Shown here piece after piece: positions 36,890 to 49,100 of a stretch of DNA of 64,000 nucleotides. The notes below the pieces were generated by a model, which searched no databases, was not told where the DNA came from, and saw only the letters and a list, made by a program, of their open reading frames with translations. The position numbers and the translations under genes were made by a program. Each line of letters opens with the position of its first letter. The stretch's first letter is position 1. Location: the NCBI GenBank assembly GCA_027574665.1, contig CM050656.1, positions 6,385,001 through 6,449,000 on the forward strand, read 5' to 3'. This stretch comes from Rhynochetos jubatus (taxonomy: Eukaryota > Chordata > Aves > Eurypygiformes > Rhynochetidae).

Positions 36890-39499
36890 GTGCTGTGGTG
36901 TTGAGGCTTTTATTTGGAGGCAGGTGTGGGTTTGGGGGTTTTTTTTGCTGCTGGGCAACACCGTCCCCTTTAACAAACAGATTCAGGGTGCAATTATTTT
37001 GAAATAAAGTTGGGAAAGGGTTTCCTAACTCTGCTTGGTCTACAGGATATGCTCCTTCAACTGTAGGTGGGTCTCCTCTGGCAAACACTGACACCTGGTT
37101 AAGAAGTTTAACGTTGTATGTATCATCCCGAAATTTCGGGCCTGATTCTACAAAGTGCTAAAATGCACCTTCCCCCCCACATTGACCACATCAGACTCTC
37201 GAGGGATTCGAAGGATGTCTGGGACACCTGACTTCTCACATACTCACAGTGTAAAGGGCTGAAGTTTAAAGATAATCAAACAGCTCTCCAAAAAACTGTA
37301 TAGAACTGCATATTCTCAGCTTGTTCAGGAGTATAATAAATGGGTCTGTTGCACCAAAGACTGGCAAAACTTCCCCTGGGGTTTGCTGGAGATAGGTAAT
37401 TGATTTGAGCTATATTCTGTAGACATTCTACATAGAAATCTCTCTCAAAAGCCACTTGGAAGGCTATGTTATTGCTCAGCTGTATAGCTGATACTCAAGA
37501 ATGTGGGGGTTTTGCATTTTTCAGGGCCAAGCCTTTATTTTTTTCAGGAAGGAACCTTTCCTTCTATGATTCATGATCATGTTGAATTGTCTAAGGTAGG
37601 AAATATCAAACTTGAAATTACTGTCATGTGCTATGGGAACCCAAAGCAAGAGTGTGGAACTAGATCTCTGCCAGCAGGAAAAACAGATGGTAAAAAATTA
37701 AGCCAACTATGTTTCCAAGTAAATCCTGGAATGCAGTATGCAAAACAACACGTGTTCAATCAGAAATCCTCAAGACAAGACCATTTCCTCAAGCAGATTA
37801 ACTACCTCAGATGAAGGACATTATAATCAAACAGGCAGCTTGCCATCCAGTTACCTCTGTAAGTCTTCTTTGCCTTGGTTCCCGTGATTTCAACAGGAGC
37901 TGAGAATACTCAACACCCTAACACAGGCTTTAAGAGGGTCAGGCACTGTCCTCAGACTTGATCTGAGCAAAGAAATTTCTCTTGACACTTAACAATTTTC
38001 TCTTAAGCCACCCCACACCCACATATCTCTTTTGCTTCATTGGTCTCACTTCTGACTTAACGTGAATGATACACGAAAGGTGAAAAATCCCACCACATCC
38101 ATTAAACTGCATACTGTTGCTGAGTCGTCTGGACATACCTTCGGGGACAATCACACAACTGCCACATGGGCAAACAACAGCAAGACAGACACTTTACCCA
38201 AGCTCTGGAAGGCAGACATATGGATTTTTTATATATATTCACAAGAGCAATTGTTTTATCTTAAAACCTTTCTAAAACAGGCATATACTGCGGGTTTTGG
38301 CAGTAGAGATAAAATATTATGGGATCCAGCCTTACTTTGTTTTTCTTATCCAAATATACACATTGCTATAACAGAGGAGTAGTTGCATCCAGAGTTATTA
38401 CTGCTGCTTCATGACCAAAATGCCTCATACTGCTCCACACATGAAACTACTGCAAATATCCATCTTGCCCGACCAACAGCTGCTTCTTTGGGGTGGAGGA
38501 AAAGAGAAGAAGCATATACATGGTTCACTTAAAATGCAGTGACAAAAACAGCATTTGAAGGCACGTGTTCAAAACAGTCTCATACTGTTATTACAGATGG
38601 AAACAGTGAAGGAAGAGAAACAGAAGAAACAAAAGCCAGCTTTTGTGAGTTCCAGAGCAATCCCTTATGATCCTGGGTCTTGTATAAGATGATTTGGAAG
38701 CTTTGGAAAGGCATTCAGGGTCTCTCCCTGAATAAGGCACTGTAACACACTGTCTTCCACGAGCCTGGCTCAGTGCCATGACAGTTTCTGCGTAATTCAT
38801 TGCACGTTTTGCTAAGTGTTCTCTGTGTATCTATATAGATATATACACATAAACATATATGTAATTTTCCATATGCTCTCCTGCAAAACAACAGAAAAAC
38901 AAAATCAATCACATCATGCGATACAGAATTCAGAATATGCTAAACTTAGTACCTTCTGACATGTCACATAGGCCCCAAACTAAACCAGGGATGCGGTGAT
39001 TTGGAAGTTACATGTACGCAAGATGTGTAGGTATAAATTATTTCTTCTCTCACACAACATTCATACAGCCCAGCCAGGAGGTCTCATGTTTGACTTTCTA
39101 GTACCTTCTACCCTTTTCAAGCCTCATCATCTTTTCAGCATATCAACACTATTCCTAGCACTTCCTTGTGTCATTCTCCATGATAAAAATGTTGATTTGG
39201 GACAAAACTAAGCATTTTTTTTCAAGTCTTATAGTTTTTATCTCCAAAAATAGAGGGTAGTATCTTGAACCTCATCATCTTTCAACATAACATGCTTAAA
39301 AGATGCATAAAGGCATCAATCCAGTCCTGCATACCATATCCAAAAGTGACCTGAAGTACATACTCCTTCCATAAGAAACATGCCAAGTATAATATTATCT
39401 TCCCACTCTGAGTGGTCAGTGATTTAAGGACTGCTTGAGACAGAGGTCATAATATTAATACCATATTTAACATATTCCAGGAAGATAGACCTACCAGAT

Positions 39500-39984
39500 A
39501 AAGGAAGGGTCTATCTTCCTTTTATTTGTCTAATTCTTTTTAATCAATTTTCAGCTTACATGATCTTCTGTCTCAATAAGCTTCATAGTTTGTTCTTTGT
39601 TTTACTTTTGAACCAGCTGCTTAAAAATATCACGAAATACCCTTTCATTTTTTATTATCAGCAAATAATGACCTTCATATTTACCTACTATGTCTGCCGT
39701 GGCCATAAGCAGAGCCACTACGAACAGTCCACTGCCCCTGAGAAAACACAGATATATACTGACTCTCTCATTTCACAAGGTAATATATTTTCAACCCTTT
39801 TTGGTACTGCAATTCCTGTTCATGTTTTAGTGAGTCTTTGAGTCTAGGGCTCAGACCCCTTCTTGTTATGTTTCAACCATACTTGTAAATTGGAATTATT
39901 TACACAGGAGTCTAAGAACGGGGTCTTTGATTTAGCTAAACCACAGTTGTTACCTCCCACATGATGTGTTTGCGTGAGTTCACA
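39500..39984 (-). other. PODN: PODN 3' untranslated region (minimal form)
   Basis: Non-coding sequence after the stop. AATAAA signals on this strand lie at 39651-39656 and 39531-39536; the end given is the shortest extent consistent with the second. A longer UTR using the signal at 37534-39 cannot be excluded. Confidence 0.5.
39531..39536 (-). terminator. PODN: Candidate PODN poly(A) signal
   Basis: TTTATT on the plus strand reads AATAAA for PODN, about 450 nt past the stop. A perfect 13-bp inverted repeat begins 11 nt downstream, covering the expected cleavage zone. An alternative AATAAA is at 39651-39656. Confidence 0.45.
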
Positions 39985-40159
39985 TTATCTCAGTTCTTCT
40001 TCCTCTTCCTCCTCTTCCTCTTCCATCTCCTCTTCTGAGTCGTCCTTATTCTTTGAACTGTTGCTGAATTCAAGGTTTCCTTCAATATCCAGTACCTGTA
40101 AGTGCTTTAGGTTTTGGAAGGTACTTTCCTTCAGTGCTCCAACTGCAATCTTATTGAAC
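39985..40159 (-). CDS. PODN: PODN terminal coding exon 9 (last LRR and acidic tail)
   Basis: A 175-nt coding part after gtttaaag. It reads [15 protein letters not shown], then [13 protein letters not shown], followed by [12 protein letters not shown], ten Glu, LR and TAA. The Glu tract uses mixed GAA and GAG codons. A Glu-rich C-terminus is also present in mammalian podocan. Confidence 0.94.
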
Positions 40160-43100
40160 CTTTAAACAAACAAACAAAAAGGCCTTCCTATTAATATAAG
40201 CTCGTTTTTATATCCAACACAGAAATCAGGAGACGACAAGGAAACCATTCGACAGAGTAACTCTAACTCACACTGACCCGAGTTACTCTGACCCTCAACA
40301 GCACACTCAGAGTACTGAATCCCGTGGATGGAAAAAGGAAGGGAAAACAGGCACTGATTAACAAGCAGGCAAATGCAGTGACTGAACGTTTGCTCACATC
40401 ACTCTGCATCATCACAAAGGACCTTGCAGGAAAATTAAGTATCTCTCACTGAATTCATGTTCACTCACCAAGCTTTCAAAAAACTCCTACTTTTCTCTGC
40501 CCCAGACCCTCTTCCCCCTTCTATAATCGTATTTTACAAGGAAAAAAGAATAATCTTGGAACTCCTCCCCCACAAATTCTTTCTCTTGGTATTCTGCTTT
40601 CTCCTTCCCAGAGAGGAAAAGGCGTCTACTCCACAGCCCACATTTCAAATTTCAACTTGCTTTTTCATGAGATTCTGTATCATCCCTTGACAGTTTATTT
40701 CTTCTCCCACAAAACTCCAAATACTAGTACAAAGTATCCCTTTAGAAACAAAGCAACATGCAATAATTTCTCATCTGTTATTAGGGCTTCCAAGAATATA
40801 AACAAACTAATCTGCAGTTTAAGAACCTCTCACATATACTGCTTGGTCCATTACTCTTGAACATGCTTAAGATCGTCTTCTAATGTTACAGATGTGTATT
40901 ATTGTTTCACGGCACTTCAGTGATTAATAGCCTCCCATTAAGAAACAGAATTTAGCATGGGTGGAGCCAACTCCTAAATACGTTAGCAAAACAGTTTTGC
41001 AAATTCCTTTTTTCTCTTTATATAGAAATATAGAATGTGGTATGTGGTTTCTGGTTTGCATCCAAACATTCACTAAAATCTCATAAATGTGAGCAGCTGA
41101 ATAGACAGACTCTCTAATTTACACCAGACTTTGTAATTTTATTTGCCTGGTATGGAATGATTCATCCAAAAAGGTATGATTCAGAACTACAGAACAATTT
41201 ATTTGCATACAGACAAAATAAAGCCTTATTTAGTCTTGTGCAGCAGGCAGCCTAGTCCTTCTGAACACATCCATGGGATCAGCTTAATTTAATATTCTCT
41301 AGAGTTTCATAGATTACTTCTAAGCAGCATTTCCAATAATGCTCTATCAGATTAAAATTTAATATGTTACCAGGCCAGATTCCTGCTTCACTTCTTGTGA
41401 TATAAATCTTTGCTTAAATCGGTTACAATACTGTGACTCTACATTACAGGTTAAAAAGGTCAGTATCTGTCACCTAGAAAAATGAAGCCCTCATCCAACT
41501 GACAGAGTAGGAAAAAAATAGAAAAGCTTTCTAAACTTAGTTACGTTAACTGTCACAGTTGTAACCTGTCATCTGTCTCTGACAAAACTATCAAGGGAAT
41601 ATGCAGAACTTCAAGATTGCTCATACAAACCTTACCAAAGAGGGATTTTGTCAAAATCCAGGCCTAACAGATGGAGGTGAAGCTGTAGTCCTACAAGTGG
41701 ACTGTAAACTTTTAGTTCACAGCTGAATACTGGAACATGACATTATGTTAAACATTATTTTCCCAGAGTTTCTAACATGCCTAATCCATTCTAATAAGCA
41801 CAAAAGAAGCCAAACTCTCCATACAGAAAGAGCAGATTATGTGTATCTGTGTCTTTTCTGAGCAGGTGAACATAGTTTGAACATACATTACTATAAAACA
41901 AAGTGGCTTAGTTAGGAAGTCAGGAAACTTGGCCTTACCTCAAGTAAATCCCCTTTATTTTGGGTGTGGATTCAAAAGCATTCTCTGAAACTGTTGTGAT
42001 CTTGTTGTTCTGCAGATACAGATATTCTAGAGATTCTGGCAGGCCTGATGGGATAGAAGTCAGCTGGTTGCCAGCCATGTCTAGTGACTGCAAGGAAGAG
42101 ACAATAAGGGGTCAAATAAATAATTGAATTTAAACATTATCAGTACACCAAAAGAAGATTAAAGTTTGACAACAAATGAAATTCCAAAAGCTGGCTGTAT
42201 ACACACACACCCCTTCTTTGGGAGTTTATCGTTTTATATATACACATACGCCTATAAAAATACAGAGATATATACATATTTTATAAAAACCCTCGTATGG
42301 TAAGAGTGCAGACGTGAGATGTTTATGCAAAGGTTATCCAGGATGTGTTGCGTTTGAAAATAATCTGGGAATGGGTTTTCTTTTTCAGATGGTACTTTGG
42401 CAAGTCTGCTTCAGAACCTCTCCCTTCTGGTGAGGTCAGGAAAATGACAGTGGAAATGTCAGCCATGCAGACAGGTTCAGTTTGAGATCACGGTGGAAGA
42501 CTGAAGTGATATTCATTGTAGCATAAACTAATTTAATCTACCTCTAATTTGCATCGAGGTTAAGTGTGGCCATGACAAATCTGTTCTCTTGCACTACCAT
42601 TGAGCATCATGATTTCACATGAGACATCATGCTGTTTTGTTTAGGAGTCCCAACATTTCTTTATCTCTGTCCCCAGGCTTTAGCCTGTGCCTGCTTAAAG
42701 TGAATTAAAAGCAGACTGGGTTTCAGATATGCAGAATTCCTCAGAAGCTGCTACTGCAAACACTTTGCTAGCTGAGGTTATGTTACTTGGAGTCACACAC
42801 AGAAACACCTGGGAGTATTCTAGCACAGACCAGTGTATGAGGACATCAGGACTAAAGGCCACGATCATTTCTCAGATTAATTTTAAGTACGGAATTACGT
42901 CAAAATAAGTGTTTTGTTATCCTGTATTTAGCGTGTTCATAGCACCAAGCTGACACACTAGTTACACACTATCCAAAGCTATACTTTTGCAAACAATTGT
43001 CATGATTTCAGTGTTTTTCTTCTCCACATAATCCCAGTCTGGTAAACAATTATGTAAATGTCTCGTTTTCCCATTGCAGATAGTGTTCAGTGGTTTCCAT

Positions 43101-46100
43101 GGAAACGGTGTGGACTGCAGCATATGGTAAGCCCACGCCCAACAGCATTTTAAGTGATGGCTATTTGTGAAATCCACTCCAGTGCGCCAACTTATAAACC
43201 AACTGCAGTTAAGCCCTTAGTGATAAAAAAGATTCATACAGGCTACCGTGGAAATGACGAACGAGTAGTAATGCTGTTCCAGAACAAAGCAACAGCCAAA
43301 AACGCACCGTTAGGCTAACAGAAATGTGTGTGTGTGTGCTATTATCTTAACTTAGTCCAACATGAGCAGGGTGTACTGTGGGGTAGGTACCGCGGAAGGG
43401 CCAATGTTCAGTTCAGCCACGCATTACTCTGGCTTGATGCTGACTACAAGGGAGCGACAATACAAGTAACATGAAGTAACTATGAATCAGGCCTCTTGAG
43501 AAGGAAATCTCCTCACTCCAATCAACAACTAAAGCAGCTTAATGGGTCTCATGACCCGTTTTTGTATGAAAAGACCAACCACAGAGGTGATAGTGCCTAC
43601 ATTTCACTGAGCTACTGCAGTGAAACAATTTCAGTACACGTAATTCTCAACAGCATCCTCCTTCCAGACTACTTTTCATCTTAGATACATTTGCACGCAC
43701 ACAGAGGTATCACTGAGGCACTAAACAAATGCAAGATGTACTAATAAAGCCATGGAGCAAATCTGCAGCTGATGCAAACCAACAGCTCTACAGCTACTGT
43801 TGCTGCATTACTGATTTACATTAACTGAAGAACAAGCTATTGTTTACTCCCAGGAACGCCAGAAATGTTCACACAGGCAAGCATTTGGATTGTCTGAAAG
43901 CACAGTGGGGGCCAGTGTGACATACGCTCGGTGACCCTTATCCCTGATCAGCTCTGAGATGTACACAGTTAGCCAGTGCAGTGACCTAGCCATAAGCACC
44001 CTACATGGTTGCCATATGACATAGGTAATACCTTGTACTGCAGGAAACAGACTGTGGCCTAAAAGGAAATGCAGACAAATCCCTCAGCCAGTGTAACAAT
44101 TCTGAAAGGCCATTTTGCACAGCACAAATATGATTGTTCCTGCCTGCCTTATGGTTTGTGTTTAACTTTCTCCAACAATTAAGCAAATGAGAAGACTGCT
44201 GATTGAATCCAGACCTCCTAGCTGCTACCCAGGTGCCTTAGCCAGCTGAGCTGCTAAATCCTACAGCTTGGCCTGTCTGACTATAAGCTGATGTGGGGGC
44301 TTTGAGAACTAAGAGTAGTTTTGTTTATGCATTCCTTCCTCCTGCTGTCTCTCTTCAGAGCTGATTGTAAATCTTTTGCGAGACAAGCTATTTGAAAGGC
44401 GTAATTTCGGTTTTAATGCCAACAATCACTAATGTTTATCTGAAAATACAGGTCACCGTTAGGGTTCATAAACAAAGATGCCTTTCCATTTCCCTGAATT
44501 AGCAGTACATGGTGGACCACCACACTGGTCAGCAGCAGGAGGTACCCGCCCCTGGCACAACAGCACATTATTTCTACTCCACAAACAGGAGGTGTAGCAC
44601 TTTAACTCAAGCCCAAAACATGAAGACCAAGCCCATCTAGTACTGGTGCTATACAAACTGGCCTAGGCAGACAAACAAGGATTACTAAAACAATTAGAGA
44701 AGGTGATGTTTCTACCTGGAGACTGCTGAGTTCTCTCCACGCTCTTGAATAAATGGAATTTACTTTCAGTTTATTGTTGCTCAAATACAGTTCCCGCAGC
44801 TTTGTCATCCCGGACAAAGTCCCTTTAGGGATGATGCTTATCTCGTTCTCCTTCAGCTTCAGAATCTGCAAGTTCTTTGGAAAGCCAAAGGGCAGTGTGT
44901 GGAGGTTGTTTCCAGAAAGATCCAAGGACTTTAGTTGCCTCAGTTTACGGAAGGCCTCCCGATGGATCTGGGGACTTTTGAGCTTATTGTAGCTCAGATT
45001 CAGCTCTTCAAGGAAGTATGTGGTAGCAAAGTCATTCCTGTTAATCTCAGAGATCTGGTTATGAAGGATCATAAGTGTTTTCACTCGCCGGGGCAGCCCA
45101 CTGGGAATCCTTTCCAGCATGTTGTTGTACAGGTGGACAGTGTGCAGCTTCTTTAAGCCCTGGAAGGCTAATGGGTGAATACCTCGGGCTTTTAATTTGT
45201 TATTGTGGAGTAGAAGGTACTCCAGGTTCTTAATTTGGGTCAAGACATCTCTGCCAATCACCTTAATTGCATTCTTCTCCAGGTGGAGGAGGACGATGTT
45301 TCGAGGTAAACCACTTGGGATTTGTGAGAGGTTATTGCTGGACAAATCCAGATATTCAAGACTAGACAATTTCCTTGGGAAAGCAGGAAAAGAAAACACC
45401 ATTTAGATTCTGCAAGGTAAAATGACAACCAACTTCCCCTAGGATTTTACAGTCCTTGCTTTAGAGTCTTTCTCCCCAGCACAGCTCCTGTTATAGCCCT
45501 TTTTTGTCTCATGATAGGGCTGATGTGGACAGCAAAAGAGGCAGCTCCCATATTGTCATTAGGGATTAGGACTAGGCACTGCCATTGCTCCCTGGCCACA
45601 CCAGCAAGAGAACCTGCTAGAACTCACAGACATCCAAACTGCCACCAGGCTGAGACCTGAGATCGGTTTTGCAGTCTACTGTTCTCTCATCTGACACCAC
45701 AGGTAGTAACATACGAGCAATTTTGGTGAACAAGTACCACAGGAAAGATGCCATGGGAGCACCATCAGAACACAGAATGGAGCTCTGGGTTTCACAGAAA
45801 CGTAGCCTAAGCATGAGTAATTTGTGTCTCTCTGAAAGTGTATATTGAAACTGAAAAGCAGGCCTGCTTTTTAGATGATGAAATATTACTCTTCTGAGAA
45901 GCAGAAATGCTAATTCAGTGTCCTAGGCTAAGGTAGTGAACTTCTCCTGACCCTCCAGCATTATGGAAGTGAGTCAGGGCTAGAGCTGCTTTGGGTAAGC
46001 TACTGAATCTGGATTCCATGGACTCAGTTGAAGCTAAAATAAATCCTCAGACCAGCCTCTTATACCAACTGGATGTGGATCAATGGTATTATATGCCAGG

Positions 46101-49100
46101 ACTGAGGAGTCCTCTATTCCCTCGTATTTCAAGTCAGCTCCTCAGTTCAAATGAGAGTTTTAATCTGCCACAGCACTACATAACCCGCCGCAGATGACCA
46201 GGAAGTTTTCAGAAATGCGAGAACTAACGCTTTACAGACATTACTTACTGGTTACTACACTGCTATTCACAGCTATCCAAGCATGAGCTGAATGAGGAAT
46301 CATACTCTCTGGGTAAAACACTTTATTGCTACAAGTTGTAACGCTTCCCCAGCTTGGGTACATCTCAACAGCACTGTGTTGGGGTCTACAGGTGATGTCA
46401 TGAGAGCAAGGAGCAATATCCACCCTGCTGGCTGTGACTGGTGCCTTAGCTACAGCCACTGTATGCTGTTCAGCAAAAGCTGAACAGAAATTCTATGTCC
46501 AATAAGTGTCTGACCCAGAGGCAGACACAACACAGCTATGGTAAATTACTAAGGGAGGTTTCTGGGAGCGGGATGCGGAAAAGGAAAGCGCAGTTTGATA
46601 CACTTCATGTCTGGAGATCAGAAAAGTTTACAGAATTAAGTTATGGGCAGCACAGATTATGCGATCTGAATTTCCAGGTAGAGCAAGGGCAGCACTCAGT
46701 GCAAGCAGAGACACAAATGTTAACTTTTTGAAGTCCTAAGTCCTAGGCTAAATTTAGGACAGCTAAAGGCTATTTGTGCTGCACTGGTTTGTAGCAAAGC
46801 TTTTGCAGCCATCTGGCTATTGAGCAGCACCACTGCATCCCCTCCTACCCCAGCAATCCATCTGCTCTGGGGTATGGCTGTGCCAGATGAATTCACAACT
46901 GTGTATCTGCGGCAGCTTTCGAGTCACCTTCACAGAAACACACAAGTAGCTTTAGCAAAGATGAAGGCCTGGCCTTAACCTTCAGTGAACTGCCCTTGAA
47001 GCCTGAATGTCCCAAGTAACCTCACTTTTGACTGGTTTGGAAGAACAGAGACCACCTTTCAACATCATTCTAGGTGGCCTTTTCCCAGAAGGCACTTAGT
47101 ACCTGCGTGACTGGGTCTGTAGCAATCAGGGAGTGACACAGTCTGATGTTCGGTGTTGAGTTCCGTATATAAGTATTCTGCACGTGAATTCAAACCACTC
47201 ACCCAGACCTTTGTTTTTGCAAGGCAGCATCTGAACCCCAGTCTTTTCATGCAGACTTAGTAGAGAAACGCATAACGTCATGCAGCTTTTAATCAATGTA
47301 CTTTTTAAGATGTGCTTTTTTCAGTAGATTATGACTGTACTAGAAGAGATAGGCCCAGAGGTGAAAACTACAGATCTGTCTCACCAGAAAGTTTCGTTGT
47401 CCATTCCTTCATTAGTCAAGTAGTTATTCTGTAAATACAGCTCCCGCAGACCTGTAAGTTCACTGAAGGCTCCTTTGGGAATCTTCTCTAGCTTGTTGTT
47501 CTAGAGCCACCAGAAGCACAAAGCACATTACATGGCATGAAATAACAGAGGACATTCAGGTTCTGTTCAACTATCACCAGGCAATTAAACTTCAAAATGG
47601 TTAGACATAACCTATTTCAGGGGGCATTATAATTCTGCTTAATAAATAAATACTAGACTGAAATATTACAACCTGTTTTTATTGATTCCCCATGGAATCT
47701 TTAGGCTAAGGACTTAGAATTTGCCCCGTGTCAGATGGTTTTATTTTGTATCCTTAGTCCTTTGACCTGTGTTCAAATGCCGAATGCAACCTGGGCAACT
47801 ACCTCTGGAGTTTGCCCAAAATTTCTGCATTTTCTAAGATAGATTTCACCATAAAGAAGAATTAGGTCGGAAGCTGGGAACCAGCCATCCTTCCAGCATT
47901 AATGGCGTTCCAAAAGGTACAGTTCCTGCAATGTAGATTCCAAAATAATTAGTCCTGTTGCCTTGGTGTGGCTTTGAAGTAGCCAGGAGGCAGACATGAA
48001 CAAACTATAAAACTAAATTCCACTTAGAAATTCCATACAGGAACTGTAGGGATTACAAAAAGATATATGAAACACTGGTAATTATAAAAGGATATATAAA
48101 ACACTGACACTGAATTTGCTAAACTTCCCACAATCCACATATACACAATAATGTAATGGTGAGACTGGACTAGATTCATGGGCCAGGTAATATAAAGTGG
48201 ATACCGCCACAGCCAGATGTGGCTGAGAGGTCCAGTGAACAGTGAAAGTTAAAGATGTGCTGCATGTAAAGTATATCTTCTGGACACTTTTGGTCCAATA
48301 TTGGCTGTCTCTCATTTCTTCTTGTCCTCATTTTTTCCCAGCCAAAATATCAAGGTAAATGTTACTGCTGACAGGCGACGCACTCGAAAACAACGAGCTC
48401 CTTTCTCTCTTCAGCCCCTCTGCCCTTAACACAACTGGTGACAGCAGGAAGGATACGAGTTCACAGTGTAGTCCTCAAAGTCTGAGACCCCTTGGGAGAT
48501 AATGATTACCTATAACCGGCAATAAACCGCGGACTCGTAACTTCACACTTTGCAGAGAAATTCCAGCAATTTCAAGGATCAGACCATTTGCCTTTACTTT
48601 TCTTTGAGCTGGAAAAGCCTATTTTCTAGAAGGCTTTAATGGGAATTACCAGTGAAATCTTGAAGGGAAAAGAAAGCTGGGAGGCAACAGAGAACTGCCT
48701 AAGTCCAGGGGCTGATAACAGACTCCAGTCTCCACACGTCCAAGGAGCTGTCAACACCAGGAGCAAGCGGAACCAGGATTCCCCACTGCTGCAGCTCTCC
48801 CATTGTTAACAAGGCTGCGATCTCTAGCACAGACATGATGAACTGTTTTTATCGAAATCAGATGGCACGAAATTAAAAATGCTGGAGACTCGTTAATACC
48901 ACAACTTCTGCTATTGCACTGTTGCTGGAGAAGCTGTAGCAGTCAGGATGATTCAAACTTTCTCTGTGTTGCCTGAATTGCCAGTTCAGTAGCAAACAAA
49001 AATCACTGATGCTAGGAAACAGTAGTCTATGTGAAATGAGTTAGTGAGCAAAGCCAGTACACAGTGGGTAAGCAGCTGTCAGGAAAAACATCGTCAGTGG

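Larger units (their letters stand above)
28060..39478. other. Intergenic region between convergent SLC1A7 and PODN
   Basis: About 11.4 kb without a recognisable protein gene. It contains a 12-bp perfect palindrome at 30624-30651, the CAAT repeat, the hairpin at 34.1 kb, the GC-rich block at 35.3-36.7 kb, and short words of ancient repeats near 37138-37165 and 37888-37950 (gggcctgattctacaaagtg; caggagctgagaatactcaa). Confidence 0.7.
40160..44715 (-). other. PODN: PODN introns 8 and 7
   Basis: Introns 40160-41938 and 42088-44715. The latter includes the tRNA-like remnant and the TG repeat. No other exon was found between the LRR exons, and the phases need none. Confidence 0.8.

Noticed and set aside
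44602..45402. 266-codon frame as a separate intronless LRR gene
   Set aside because: It is PODN exon 7 read through both splice sites; neighbours join in phase at 45373 and 44716.
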